Shown: positions 1 to 8,405 of the stretch, one piece after another
Position numbering within the stretch: the first letter of the stretch is position 1
Layout of the letters: each line of letters opens with the position of its first letter
Assembly (NCBI GenBank): GCA_937893815.1
Contig: CALCSH010000535.1
Span: 1 to 14,495 of the forward strand
Direction: 5' to 3'
DNA: 14,495 nucleotides
Source of the DNA: an uncultured Anaerolineae bacterium
GTDB lineage: Bacteria; Chloroflexota; Anaerolineae; Anaerolineales; UBA11858
Translations under genes and position numbers: made by a program
The notes under the pieces: model-generated
Seen by the model: only the letters and a program-made list of their open reading frames with translations
What the model was told of the DNA's origin: nothing
Database searches by the model: none

Positions 1-63
1 CAGATATGGGAATGTAGGTTGGGAGAGCCATCGGTTACTCCGTTTTGTTAGAAACTTTAAAAT

Positions 64-97
64 AAAAGCACCTTCAGGCTGGCTGAAAGGTGCTTTT
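64..97. terminator. Bidirectional rho-independent terminator
   Basis: A strong hairpin: arm 64-74 (AAAAGCACCTT) pairs perfectly with 87-97 (AAGGTGCTTTT), extended inside by CAG/CTG with one bulged A. A-runs on the left and T-runs on the right mean it can terminate in both directions. On the minus strand it lies 26 nt past the tRNA-Gln 3' end and probably ends the long mreB-to-tRNA transcript. On the plus strand it could serve a gene ending before position 60, but I cannot identify one. Confidence 0.85.
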
Positions 98-122
98 ACC
101 AGCCCGCGTGAACAGAATTAGG

Positions 123-193
123 CTGGGGGCCAGGGATTCGAACCCCAATTGACGGTTCCAGAGACCGCTGTCCTACCATTAGACGAGCCCCCA
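123..193 (-). tRNA. tRNA-Gln (anticodon CUG)
   Basis: The minus strand folds into a complete 71-nt cloverleaf. The acceptor stem TGGGGGC pairs with GCCCCCA and has discriminator G73. The D arm is GTC/GAC with a TAATGGTAG loop. The anticodon stem GCGGT/ACCGT encloses the loop CTCTGGA, with U33 and anticodon CUG. The T arm has loop TTCGAAT. The U1-A72 pair and G73 are glutamine identity features. The CCA end is not encoded (the genome reads CCT). It lies 41 nt downstream of gltX on the same strand, with no terminator visible between them, and is followed by the hairpin at 64-97, so it may be processed from a gltX read-through transcript. Confidence 0.95.
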
Positions 194-234
194 CTGCGAG
201 CGAGATTTTACCACTGCCAATACTATTCGTCAAA

Positions 235-1746
235 CTATCCAGGCGAAATTGACGCCAATTTTTCGAGTGCGTCTACCGCATATCGAATTCGTTCAAGCAC
301 TTTCTCGCGTCCAATGATGATCATAGTTTCGAAGACGGGCGGGCTTACTTTTTGGGCCGTTAATGCGTTGCGCAAGAAACCAAACACATGCCCGGCTTTT
401 AGTTCCAGTTCCGTTGCCAGATCTCGCAGGGGTTGATTGGCAGTATCTTCACTGAAATCTGGCAGGGATTGAATTAACGCCTCGATGCGCCGCGCCATGG
501 CAAGCGATTCTGCCGCGGTTTGCTTTTTACCAATTAGCATTTCTGCATCGGGGTGAATCTCATCCTTGAAGAAGAAACCTCCCTTTTCGGGTGCCTCCGC
601 CAGTGTTCCAAGCCGAATCTGTAAGACCTCGGCGACTTGCTGGAGGGTGTGCTCATAATGCACTTGATACCCCGCCTGTTCGAAGAAAGGCCGAATGCGT
701 TTTGCCAGATCATCAACACCCAATGCGCGAATATGCAGCCCGTTGAAGTGATCGAGTTTGCTGAAATTAATCGCTGCGGGGGATGGATTTAATTTCTCAA
801 TACTGAATTTTTTGACCAAATCTTCCAGAGTAAAGAACTCGGTTTTGTCGTCGTAGCTCCAACCGATCAGAGCAGCCCAATTGACCACGGCTTCGGGCAG
901 GTAGCCCATCTTTTCAAAATCACCCAAGAAGATCGATTTGCCTTCGTTGAGCATATCTTCCGTATCGCGTTTGCTCATCTTTCCTTTGCCATCCGGTTTG
1001 AGAAAGATGGATGGATGCACCCAAATTGGCTGTTCCCAGCCGAAGGCGTTGTAGAGATGCCCGTGTAGCGGGAAGGTTGGCAGCCACTCCGATGTGCGGA
1101 AGGCGTGTGTGATTTGCATGAGGTGGTCATCAATTACCACGGCTAGGTGATAAACTGGCAGTCCATCCGATTTCACCAGCACATAGTCATCCAGGGTACT
1201 GTTCTCGACGGTGATGTCACCCCGGATGGCATCGGTGACGGTGATATTGCCTTCGCGCGGCATCTTGAAACGGATGATATGGGACTCGCCAGATGCAATA
1301 CGCGTATCTGCCTTCGCCAGGGGCAATTCTCGATTTGGGCAAATATCCCTATGTTGTCGTTTCTGTTTGTCTGTTGGGTTTTGGGCTTCGTCAGTTTGGG
1401 AACAAAAACAATAATAGGCGTTACCGTTCTCGATCAGCTGACGCGCATATTTTTTATAGAGGTCTCGGCGTTCAGTTTGGCGATATGGCCCAAAGGTACC
1501 ACCCACGTCGGGGCCTTCATCCCAACTCAACCCTAGCCAGCGTAACCCTTCCATTAATTCTTCTTCTGCCCCGGGGACATAGCGTTTTTGATCGGTATCT
1601 TCAATCCGCAAAATAAACTGCCCGCCAGTTTGCCGGGCCAGCAAGTAGTTATAGAGCGCGGTACGCCCGCTGCCGAGATGTGTGCGTCCGGTAGGGGAAG
1701 GGGCAAAGCGCACGCGGGCAGGTTGAGTGGCTGGTTTTGATGTCAT
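235..1746 (-). CDS. gltX: Glutamyl-tRNA synthetase (GluRS)
   Basis: A 503-aa class I aminoacyl-tRNA synthetase that charges tRNA-Glu with glutamate in the cytoplasm. The HIGH-type signature is at residues 14-27 (FAPSPTGRTHLGSG), followed by ILRIEDTD near 46-52. A Cys-containing patch (C113, C115, C136) fits the GluRS zinc-region insert. KMSKR is at 256-260 (KGKMSKRD). The remainder is the helical anticodon-binding region, and the length matches bacterial GluRS. I chose ATG 1746 rather than an in-frame ATG at 1779 because GAGG sits 5 nt upstream and the family's conserved N-terminus starts there. rodA ends 40 nt upstream. The tRNA-Gln gene directly downstream raises the possibility that this enzyme is non-discriminating and also forms Glu-tRNA(Gln); the sequence alone does not settle that. 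Confidence 0.97.
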   Translation of the reverse strand: MTSKPATQPARVRFAPSPTGRTHLGSGRTALYNYLLARQTGGQFILRIEDTDQKRYVPGAEEELMEGLRWLGLSWDEGPDVGGTFGPYRQTERRDLYKKYARQLIENGNAYYCFCSQTDEAQNPTDKQKRQHRDICPNRELPLAKADTRIASGESHIIRFKMPREGNITVTDAIRGDITVENSTLDDYVLVKSDGLPVYHLAVVIDDHLMQITHAFRTSEWLPTFPLHGHLYNAFGWEQPIWVHPSIFLKPDGKGKMSKRDTEDMLNEGKSIFLGDFEKMGYLPEAVVNWAALIGWSYDDKTEFFTLEDLVKKFSIEKLNPSPAAINFSKLDHFNGLHIRALGVDDLAKRIRPFFEQAGYQVHYEHTLQQVAEVLQIRLGTLAEAPEKGGFFFKDEIHPDAEMLIGKKQTAAESLAMARRIEALIQSLPDFSEDTANQPLRDLATELELKAGHVFGFLRNALTAQKVSPPVFETMIIIGREKVLERIRYAVDALEKLASISPG

Positions 1747-1786
1747 GATGGCCTCAGTTGAATTGGATTCGAAGATCAAGATTTTA

Positions 1787-2929
1787 TCAGAAATCGAGGG
1801 CTTTGTGGCGCAGAATCACGCTCTCTACCAGGCCAATACCTAGCAGCATGGATAGTAGCGAACTACCCCCATAACTGACAAAGGGTAGCGGCAACCCGGT
1901 TACAGGCAGGAGGGAGAGATTCATGCCGATGTTAATCGTGGCCTGGAAAGCCAAGATGGTTGCCACACCATAGGCGATCAACGCCCCGAAGGTATCGCTG
2001 GATAGGCGGGCGGCGCGCAGACAGCGGATGATGATAAAGAGCAAGAGGCCCATCACGACCAGCGTGCCGATAAGACCGAACTCCTCTGCCAGCGCGGAGA
2101 AAATAAAATCGGAGTGACGCACCTTCAAAAATCGCAACTGGCTTTGGGTGCCGTTTTCGTAGCCTTTGCCGAACCACCCGCCAGAGCCAATTGCAATCAA
2201 CGCTTGCTGCACATTATAGAGATCGCCGTGTGTTGCATCGGGCGCGGGGAACAGAAAGTTGATTATTCGACCGACCTGATAGGGTTTGATTAAACCGGTG
2301 GTGTTTTCAGGATTATAGGTGATGAGCAGTAATGGAATACTGATGCCCAAAACCAGGCCACCGATTCCGCTGGCAATCAAGAGGTGTTTGACCTCCAACC
2401 CGGCGGCCCAAACCAGCGTAAACCAGATGACAAAGATTACGATTGATGTGCTCAAATCGGGCTGTAATAAGATCCACATCGCCAGGCCAACGGTGACGAG
2501 CAGGCTGCGGAGTACCCAGCGGATATTTACAAGTTTCTGCTGATTACGGGCAAGAAAATCGGCCAACACAATAACGATGACAATTTTGGCAATTTCCGAT
2601 GGCTGGATCAAAATCGGGCCGAGGACAAACCAGCGTGCTGAACCGAATAACGCGCCTCCTACCAGGTTGAGCGCTGCTAGAACAATGATCGTGCCAAAAT
2701 ACAACGGATTACTCAACGCGGCCAGGAGTTTATAATCGACGATTGACATGATGCCGATAATGATAAAGCCCGCTACAGCGAAAATAACCTGTTTTTGTAC
2801 GGTATTGGCATCGACCAATTCGATATTTCCGGCAATTGCCGAGCGGATCATGACGATGCCGAAAAGTGTCAGCAACGCAACCGCGCCCAAAAGCCAGAAA
2901 TCGAAATGTCGCCAGGAGATATTTTTCAT
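1787..2929 (-). CDS. rodA: Rod-shape-determining SEDS glycosyltransferase RodA
   Basis: A 380-aa polytopic membrane protein of the SEDS family (RodA/FtsW), which polymerises lipid II into glycan strands with a partner class B PBP during elongation. About ten hydrophobic helices are visible. Family signatures: GSARWF...QPSE at 96-112, QPDLS at 146-150, HSDFIF at 252-257 and AEEFGLIG just after, and the C-terminal LPLPFVSYGGSS. D254 aligns with the Asp in the E. coli RodA HTDFIF motif that is required for polymerisation. RodA is favoured over FtsW because mreBCD and the PBP2 gene are in the same cluster. The ribosome binding site before ATG 2929 is poor (only a distant AGG). It is separated from minE by 114 nt containing an inverted repeat. 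Confidence 0.96.
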   Translation of the reverse strand: MKNISWRHFDFWLLGAVALLTLFGIVMIRSAIAGNIELVDANTVQKQVIFAVAGFIIIGIMSIVDYKLLAALSNPLYFGTIIVLAALNLVGGALFGSARWFVLGPILIQPSEIAKIVIVIVLADFLARNQQKLVNIRWVLRSLLVTVGLAMWILLQPDLSTSIVIFVIWFTLVWAAGLEVKHLLIASGIGGLVLGISIPLLLITYNPENTTGLIKPYQVGRIINFLFPAPDATHGDLYNVQQALIAIGSGGWFGKGYENGTQSQLRFLKVRHSDFIFSALAEEFGLIGTLVVMGLLLFIIIRCLRAARLSSDTFGALIAYGVATILAFQATINIGMNLSLLPVTGLPLPFVSYGGSSLLSMLLGIGLVESVILRHKALDF

Positions 2930-2941
2930 AGGGCTATTTTA

Positions 2942-3037
2942 AGACCTGCCAGGTTTTCGCCGCGTTTTTGGGCACAACTTTGGGGAATATTGTAAGCCCC
3001 CTCGCCTATGAAGTACGTCGTGAAACCTGGCAGGTCT
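2942..3037. repeat. 15-bp inverted repeat pair between rodA and minE
   Basis: AGACCTGCCAGGTTT at 2942-2956 is the exact reverse complement of AAACCTGGCAGGTCT at 3023-3037, with a 66-nt spacer. Each arm is itself nearly palindromic (ACCTG-N-CAGGT). The right arm ends 6 nt past the minE stop. It could fold in the transcript and act as a processing or attenuation structure, or be a small dispersed repeat. There is no T-run, so it is not a typical terminator. Confidence 0.75.
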
Positions 3038-3043
3038 GGCTCG

Positions 3044-3307
3044 TTATCGTCTGCGTTTCGCCCCGAGGATGGGAATATCGGCAATCAGGCGTTGTTGACG
3101 ACCATCTTTGTTGATCTCGATCTTGACCATATCCGGCTCAATATCGATATGACGTGTGATCACAGCAATAATCTCATCTTTCATGGTTTCCAACACAACG
3201 CTTGAAAGATTCGTGCGGTCGTGAATCAGCACAAGTTGCAGGCGATCTTTGGCCTGATTGGCGCTTTTTCGGTTGCGATTGGTGAGGCGGTCTATGAAAC
3301 TACTCAT
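3044..3307 (-). CDS. minE: Cell division topological specificity factor MinE
   Basis: An 87-aa protein, the normal MinE size. It stimulates the MinD ATPase, displaces MinC from MinD and drives Min oscillation or patterning at the membrane. Residues 1-11 (MSSFIDRLTNR) form the amphipathic membrane-targeting stretch. Residues 19-34 (AKDRLQLVLIHDRTNL) are the conserved anti-MinCD segment. The C-terminal topological domain includes MVKIEIN and LIADIPI. ATG 3307 is chosen over the longer frame from 3340 because AGGAGG lies 8 nt upstream and the family N-terminus begins there. The start overlaps the end of minD by 8 bp, indicating translational coupling. Confidence 0.96.
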   Translation of the reverse strand: MSSFIDRLTNRNRKSANQAKDRLQLVLIHDRTNLSSVVLETMKDEIIAVITRHIDIEPDMVKIEINKDGRQQRLIADIPILGAKRRR

Positions 3308-4112
3308 TCTTGCTGCCTCCTGAAGAGAAGATCTTTCCAAGTTGCCTGATAAATCCCCCCTGATGACTCAATTCGAGAAATGGCACCGTTTCACCAGTTA
3401 CCCGGCGGGCAATATTCTGCAGGGCTTGTCCGGCTTTTGATTTCCCATTCAAGGCGATGGGCATACCGCGATTGGTGCTGATGATCACTTCGCTATCCTC
3501 AGGGATGATTCCGATCAGTTCAATTGCCAAAAGTTCTACAATATCTTCTGTGCTAATCATATCGCCGCGCTCAACCATCACCGGGTCAATGCGGTTGATG
3601 ATCAGCCGGGCGGGCCCTTTTTCCTCGGCTTCCACAATCCCGATAATGCGATCGGCATCACGCACCGCCGAAACTTCGGGGTTGGTGACCACCAAAACAT
3701 GGTCTGCCGGAGCAATCGCGTTGCGAAAGCCACGCTCAATTCCGGCGGGCGAATCGACAATAATCCAGTCAAAATCTGGGCGCAGTTCATCGCACACACG
3801 GATCATATCGCTGGGCGAGACGGCGGTTTTATCGCGGGTTTGCGCAGCGGGGATTAGGAATAAGCCCTCGATGCGTTTATCTCGGATCATGGCCTGGCGC
3901 AGTTTGCAGCGCCCTTCGACAACATCCACAATATCGTAGACGATGCGATTTTCCAGCCCCAGAACAACATCCAGGTTGCGCAAACCAATATCGCCATCAA
4001 TACAAACTACTTTTTGATTGTGCGATGCCAGCGCCACGCCTAAGTTGGCTGTAATCGTCGTTTTTCCGACGCCGCCTTTTCCCGATGTGATTGTGAGTAC
4101 TTTTCCTGCCAT
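3300..4112 (-). CDS. minD: Septum-site-determining ATPase MinD
   Basis: A 270-aa ParA/MinD-family ATPase that dimerises on the membrane with ATP, recruits MinC and is released by MinE. The deviant Walker A GKGGVGKTT is at 11-19. The DGD motif of Walker A-prime type is at 40-42, and the switch region IIVDSPAGIERGF follows mid-protein. The C-terminal GGFIRQLGKIFSS is a good amphipathic membrane-targeting helix. AGGA lies about 8 nt before ATG 4112. It overlaps minE by 8 bp and follows minC after 74 nt. All expected nucleotide-binding residues appear intact. Confidence 0.98.
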   Translation of the reverse strand: MAGKVLTITSGKGGVGKTTITANLGVALASHNQKVVCIDGDIGLRNLDVVLGLENRIVYDIVDVVEGRCKLRQAMIRDKRIEGLFLIPAAQTRDKTAVSPSDMIRVCDELRPDFDWIIVDSPAGIERGFRNAIAPADHVLVVTNPEVSAVRDADRIIGIVEAEEKGPARLIINRIDPVMVERGDMISTEDIVELLAIELIGIIPEDSEVIISTNRGMPIALNGKSKAGQALQNIARRVTGETVPFLELSHQGGFIRQLGKIFSSGGSKNE

Positions 4113-4186
4113 AGTTTTTTCCTGTTATGCTCTCGGAGTTTCGCTGCTAAAGGGTGTTGTTCTTATGTGGGGATATTTTGAGATGC

Positions 4187-4870
4187 TTATTTTTTGGTTT
4201 TGTGAAGATCCCATACCTCGGCGACAACCTGACCTTCTTTCAGGTGGGCCACTTCGGGGTGGAGTTTTTTCTTACTCGGCGGGGTGATGCTGATCGTTTC
4301 GGCAATTCTTAATTGGGTGGGTGCCAACTCGAGGGCGCAGACCTGCGCACTTTCATCGCCTGAAGCGCCAGCATGGACCGTGCCGCGCAGCCGTCCCCAA
4401 ACAATCACATTACCTCCGGCCAATATTTCAGCGCCGGGATTGACATCACCCAGAATAATGACATGACCTGGATAACTAATATTGTTGCCCGAGCGAAGCG
4501 TGCGTTGTACCAGAATGGCATCATCACCGCTTACGCTGGTATCGAAAGCTTTGCCAGAGCGTTCGGGTTGAGGGCGATCAAAATGGGTCGCCAGACCAAG
4601 AGTTTTTGCATTTTCTTCCGTGCGCGCCGATTTGCTGATAACGCCACGCAACATGATGCCTTTTTCTGAAATCTGATCGCGCAAACTGCCCAAATCGGCC
4701 GCCTTGATTTCATGTTCGCCGACATTGAGCGTCAGGTTGGCACCGCTGAAAAAATCAGCTTGCGCCTGAATTTGATCGAGCAGCGATTGGCGGATTTCTG
4801 GCCATTCCCCTTCACCAACAGTGACCAGCAAGCCTTCGCTGATACCCTTGATTTTGATTTTATGGGTCAT
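4187..4870 (-). CDS. minC: Septum site-determining protein MinC
   Basis: A 227-aa division inhibitor. In this family the N-terminal domain antagonises FtsZ polymers and the C-terminal beta-helical domain binds MinD. The N-domain spans about residues 1-100 and includes the GIMLRGVIS strand. A linker of about 25 residues follows. The C-domain (about 125-215) carries the typical QRTLRSGNNISYPGHVIIL and NPGAEILAGGNVIVWG motifs. Its ribosome binding site is weak. It lies 53 nt below mrdA and is the first of the min genes. Confidence 0.95.
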   Translation of the reverse strand: MTHKIKIKGISEGLLVTVGEGEWPEIRQSLLDQIQAQADFFSGANLTLNVGEHEIKAADLGSLRDQISEKGIMLRGVISKSARTEENAKTLGLATHFDRPQPERSGKAFDTSVSGDDAILVQRTLRSGNNISYPGHVIILGDVNPGAEILAGGNVIVWGRLRGTVHAGASGDESAQVCALELAPTQLRIAETISITPPSKKKLHPEVAHLKEGQVVAEVWDLHKTKK

Positions 4871-4923
4871 ACAGGTTAGTTCCCGAAAAGTTAATACTGC
4901 GATTATAGCATGGGTGGAAATTG

Positions 4924-7014
4924 TTATGGTGTGGTCAGAGCTACATCAATCGACTTGAGTTCAAAATAGGCTTCAATTATTCGACGCACGATTGGCCCGG
5001 CAACGCTGGCGCCTTCACCACCATTATATACAAAGGCAACCACCGCAATTTCCGGGTTTTCATAGGGCGCGTAGGCCACTGTCCAGGCGTGTGTGGGCCA
5101 GTTGCCGGGTTTGCAGAGATTCTTCTCGGCGGCGAATTCGTCGCAATATTCAGCGGTACCGGTTTTTCCGGCGGCAGCAATATCCAATTTCTGGAAACCA
5201 ACGGCATCAATGGAAAGTGTACCTTGTGTCACGGCCAATCGCATTCCTTCTTGTACTTTTTGGATGACCCAGGGTTCGACGGTTTTTTTCTCGCCGGTCA
5301 ATTTGGCTTCGCAGCCGCCAGGCGCTACAGGTTCATTAAAAATATCAATCACCGCATCCTTGGTCATATCCCAGCGAATATCAGGTTCAAAGCCCTGCAC
5401 CTCGGTGCTATTGGCGTCAGTGATTTCGCGCACCAGGGTGGGGCGCATCAGCACGCCATCGTTGGCGATCGTGGCTGCCGACATGAGCACTTGCAAGGGC
5501 GTGGCAATTACGAAACCCTGACCGACGCTGGCAATATACGTATCACCGATGGCCCAGTTTTCGCCGTGGGCGATACGTTTCCAGGTGGGGTCAGGGATGG
5601 TGCCATCCGACGCGTCGGGAAGCTCAATGCCCGGATAGGAGCCATATCCCAGGGCGCGGGCATACGTGCCCAATCGGCAGATGCCCAGCCCTTCGGGAAC
5701 TTCATCTTTGTAGCCGCCGCCGAGTTTGTAAAAATAAACATTACTGGAATTGGAAATGCCGCCCAGGAAATCGAGTTGCCCAAAACCGGCCCGGTTCCAG
5801 TCGACGAATTCGCGCTGGTAGCCGGGGTCGTTGGGGCTGAATTTCTCAGTGATGATGATGGATCCCGGAGTGTCGATGACTTGTTCGGCGGTGACCACGC
5901 CTTCGTTGAGTGCGCCAACGGCCGTAGAAATCTTGAAGACAGACCCCGCCGGGAGTTCGGCACCCACCGCGTGATTAAGTAAAGGGTCGCGCACATCAGC
6001 CAGAAGCTGCTGATAATAGTAGGCTGGGATGATGCGCGCCATACGGTTATTCTCATAGGTCGGGAATGAAACCATCGAGAGAATTTCTCCCGTTTGAGGG
6101 TTGATGGAAATCGCTACACCGCTGGTGATGCGCAATTCATTGAAGTACGTATTCCAAGTGTTGATTTCTCCGAGCAATATCGCTTCCGTGGCCTCCTGCA
6201 GGCGCGTGTCAATCGTCAGAGTGATATTCTGACCGGGAATTGGCGCAATCGGCGGGTGAATATCTCGCACAATTTGCCCGGCAACATCCACCTCGACAAC
6301 ACGCTTGCCCGGTTTCCCACGTAAGATGGTTTCAAAATAGCTCTCAATCCCCGCGTAACCAATTTTGTCGCGATTGGGCACGAAGCCGCGGTCGCGATAA
6401 TAGGCTTCAACCGTCTGGGAGATAGGGCCTAAAAAGCCAATAATCGAAGCGGTGAGTGATCCGGTTGGGTAATCGCGGATCGGTTCAATTTCAATTTGCA
6501 CGCCGGGCCAATCCACGGCTTTTTCTTGGATCACCATCGCCAGGGTGCGGTCAATATTGCATTTAATTTTCACTGTACGATAAGGAGCGCTAGTGATGCC
6601 GTAATCGGCCAGTTGCGCAATGCCATGTTCGGAGACACATGGAACATACGGCGTTGCCGGGGATACTTCGCCAAGATTCACCGGCACATCAATAATTGCC
6701 GAGAGTTCGCGGAAAATCTCCTGAATTTCGCCGGGATCGTCGGGCAACTGTGCGGGCAGAATGGCGACATCATAGGATGCTATATTGCGCGCCAGCACGA
6801 TTCCATTGCGGTCGTAGATCACGCCGCGCAGCGTTGAGATGCTAATTTCGCTGATGCGGTTTTCTTCGGCCAGAGCAATATACTCATCGTAATCCGTGAC
6901 CTGAAGCGTGAGTAGCCGCACAATATAAAGAGAGAAGATCAGCGCGATGACGATGATAAATGAAAAGATTCGCCATCCTGTGACTTGATTTTTAAGGACA
7001 CCTGATACATTCAT
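4924..7014 (-). CDS. mrdA: Penicillin-binding protein 2 (elongasome transpeptidase)
   Basis: A 696-aa class B PBP, the DD-transpeptidase that pairs with RodA for lateral wall synthesis. A short cytoplasmic tail and one membrane anchor (about 14-37) precede the PBP dimerisation domain (about 60-240, with RGVIYDRNG at 63-71). The transpeptidase domain follows: active-site S358-V-F-K361, S423-S424-N425 and K617-T618-G619. All three catalytic motifs are intact. The frame is open back to 7356, but that part lies inside mreD and has no PBP character. I choose ATG 7014, which overlaps the mreD stop as ATGA and has AGAGGA 9 nt upstream. It carries six extracytoplasmic cysteines, including C624 and C634 just after the KTG motif. 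Confidence 0.96.
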   Translation of the reverse strand: MNVSGVLKNQVTGWRIFSFIIVIALIFSLYIVRLLTLQVTDYDEYIALAEENRISEISISTLRGVIYDRNGIVLARNIASYDVAILPAQLPDDPGEIQEIFRELSAIIDVPVNLGEVSPATPYVPCVSEHGIAQLADYGITSAPYRTVKIKCNIDRTLAMVIQEKAVDWPGVQIEIEPIRDYPTGSLTASIIGFLGPISQTVEAYYRDRGFVPNRDKIGYAGIESYFETILRGKPGKRVVEVDVAGQIVRDIHPPIAPIPGQNITLTIDTRLQEATEAILLGEINTWNTYFNELRITSGVAISINPQTGEILSMVSFPTYENNRMARIIPAYYYQQLLADVRDPLLNHAVGAELPAGSVFKISTAVGALNEGVVTAEQVIDTPGSIIITEKFSPNDPGYQREFVDWNRAGFGQLDFLGGISNSSNVYFYKLGGGYKDEVPEGLGICRLGTYARALGYGSYPGIELPDASDGTIPDPTWKRIAHGENWAIGDTYIASVGQGFVIATPLQVLMSAATIANDGVLMRPTLVREITDANSTEVQGFEPDIRWDMTKDAVIDIFNEPVAPGGCEAKLTGEKKTVEPWVIQKVQEGMRLAVTQGTLSIDAVGFQKLDIAAAGKTGTAEYCDEFAAEKNLCKPGNWPTHAWTVAYAPYENPEIAVVAFVYNGGEGASVAGPIVRRIIEAYFELKSIDVALTTP

Positions 7015-7514
7015 ATTTTTATTTCCTCTGGGTGCAGCCAATCGGCCAAATCTTGCACTATGGCATAAATTGGTGCTGCGAGGAGTATATTCAAGAATAG
7101 GCTGGGGAGGGTAATTAGTTTCAGAGTTTCGGCCCAGGGTAATGCCGTTCCTGCGATACTTAGTGAAAGCGCAGTTGCAAAGTGGCTGATGAGCGTGCCA
7201 ATTAGTGTTGTCAAGAACATTGCCAATAACGGTGTTTGCCAAATGCGTCGGCGCAATAAAAGCGTGGCTGCAGTTGTGATCAGATAACTGATGATCGGAA
7301 CATAGATACTCAAAGAAGAGGCTAACCCGATAATTGCACCACCGATCACGGCCCAATGCCAGGCGGTGCTAACCCGTTCTTGTAATGCCCAGGCAATAAT
7401 TACCAATAATACCAAATCAGCTGTGCCTTGCAGCAGCGGTACACGACTGACAATCGAAGTTTGAAGGATTGCTAATAGCGTAAATACAGGAAATGCAGCA
7501 AGTGCGGGAATCAT
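7011..7514 (-). CDS. mreD: Rod shape-determining membrane protein MreD
   Basis: A 167-aa highly hydrophobic protein with about five to six transmembrane helices and almost no soluble loops, the expected size for MreD. Position between mreC and mrdA supports the call, since MreD sequence conservation is low. MreD is an inner-membrane part of the elongasome and modulates MreC, PBP2 and RodA activity. The start is uncertain: the frame is open to 7613, but that overlaps mreC by about 70 nt. ATG 7514, 28 nt after the mreC stop, gives the family length but has no clear ribosome binding site. Its stop overlaps the mrdA start (ATGA), implying coupling. Confidence 0.87.
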   Translation of the reverse strand: MIPALAAFPVFTLLAILQTSIVSRVPLLQGTADLVLLVIIAWALQERVSTAWHWAVIGGAIIGLASSLSIYVPIISYLITTAATLLLRRRIWQTPLLAMFLTTLIGTLISHFATALSLSIAGTALPWAETLKLITLPSLFLNILLAAPIYAIVQDLADWLHPEEIKI

Positions 7515-7542
7515 AGATCGTATGAGAACAGCCGTAACTGAC

Positions 7543-8394
7543 TTAGGGAACGCTTGGTGTGGGAATGAGAGGAGAAAGGTCAACAGGCTGGAAGTTGGTG
7601 ATGACCAGTACAATTTCTAAGTTGGCGAAATCGACTACTGGCTGCATGGATGCACTTTGAAAGAGATCGTAATCCTGACTGCGGACACCGGTTACCTGCC
7701 CGATGAGGATATTCGGTGGATAGTTGCCACCCAATCCGGATGTGAGTACCAATTCTCCGGCCCCGATCGATGCATCTTGCGGGATCATATCCAGACCAAG
7801 ATCACCGGTGATCGAACCTGAGAGTATCGCTTCGGCTCGAGTTGGCTCCAGGCGCACATTGACTGTCACGGATGGGTCGGTGATCAGTTGTACCAGCGCG
7901 GCCGAGGCGGTAATTTGAGATATTCGTCCTACCAAACCCTGTTGGGTGACGACTGGCATGCCGCGCCGTAAGCCATCGTCCGAGCCGCGATTGATGTGGA
8001 TATACTTAACAAAGGGGCTGGGATCTCGGCCGATGACGCTGGCGCCCACATATTGGTATTCCGGGTAAGCCCGGGCAAAATCGAGTAACGCTGACAGGAT
8101 GCGGAATTCACCCAATTGTTGCTGAAGCTCAATGATTTGGGTCTGAAGGTGGGCCACCTCAGCTTCCAATTCTGCATTGCGCTGGTTGACTAGATTAACA
8201 TCTCGTGGCGCTGTGAAGTACACTCGCAGTGCTTGGAAACGCTCTGAAACCCAGGTCTGCGTTGAGATGACGGGGGAGAGTGCCAGTCGAGAGAGCGGTG
8301 TGAGGTAACCACCCAGAGCCAGGATTACCAGGCCGACGGCTATCAACACAAGCGTCAATGTTGGCCATGGTATTTTTGATTTGGGGTTCATCAT
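7543..8394 (-). CDS. mreC: Rod shape-determining protein MreC
   Basis: A 283-aa bitopic protein that links cytoplasmic MreB to periplasmic PBP2 and activates it. A short basic N-terminus precedes a transmembrane helix at about 12-31. A coiled coil lies at about 65-100 (QRNAELEAEVAHLQTQIIELQQQL). The MreC beta-barrel domains follow, with ASVIGRDPSPFVKYIHINRGSDDGLRRGMPVV and the later VGRISQ and LTSGLGG motifs. Two tandem ATGs (8394, 8391) are possible starts. It begins 11 nt after the mreB stop, so translation is probably coupled. The C-terminus is Pro/Ser-rich. Confidence 0.95.
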   Translation of the reverse strand: MMNPKSKIPWPTLTLVLIAVGLVILALGGYLTPLSRLALSPVISTQTWVSERFQALRVYFTAPRDVNLVNQRNAELEAEVAHLQTQIIELQQQLGEFRILSALLDFARAYPEYQYVGASVIGRDPSPFVKYIHINRGSDDGLRRGMPVVTQQGLVGRISQITASAALVQLITDPSVTVNVRLEPTRAEAILSGSITGDLGLDMIPQDASIGAGELVLTSGLGGNYPPNILIGQVTGVRSQDYDLFQSASMQPVVDFANLEIVLVITNFQPVDLSPLIPTPSVP

Positions 8395-8405
8395 CGAAGC
8401 GGCAA

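Noticed and set aside
1..60. Possible 3' end of an upstream plus-strand gene (stop at 49-51)
   Set aside because: Only 16 codons are visible, with no family signal; the following terminator also serves the minus-strand tRNA.
1747..1779. 11-residue N-terminal extension of gltX
   Set aside because: ATG 1746 has a well-placed GAGG and fits the family's N-terminus.
4921..5982. 353-aa open frame on the plus strand
   Set aside because: It lies fully antisense to the PBP2 transpeptidase domain, has no recognisable motif and is explained by codon bias of mrdA.
7015..7356. 114-residue N-terminal extension of mrdA
   Set aside because: This part overlaps mreD in another frame and has no PBP features. 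ATG 7014, with the ATGA overlap and AGAGGA, gives the normal N-terminus.
7515..7613. Longer mreD start overlapping mreC
   Set aside because: The overlap of about 70 nt with mreC and the poor hydrophobic-helix match make it less likely than ATG 7514, though the start is not certain.
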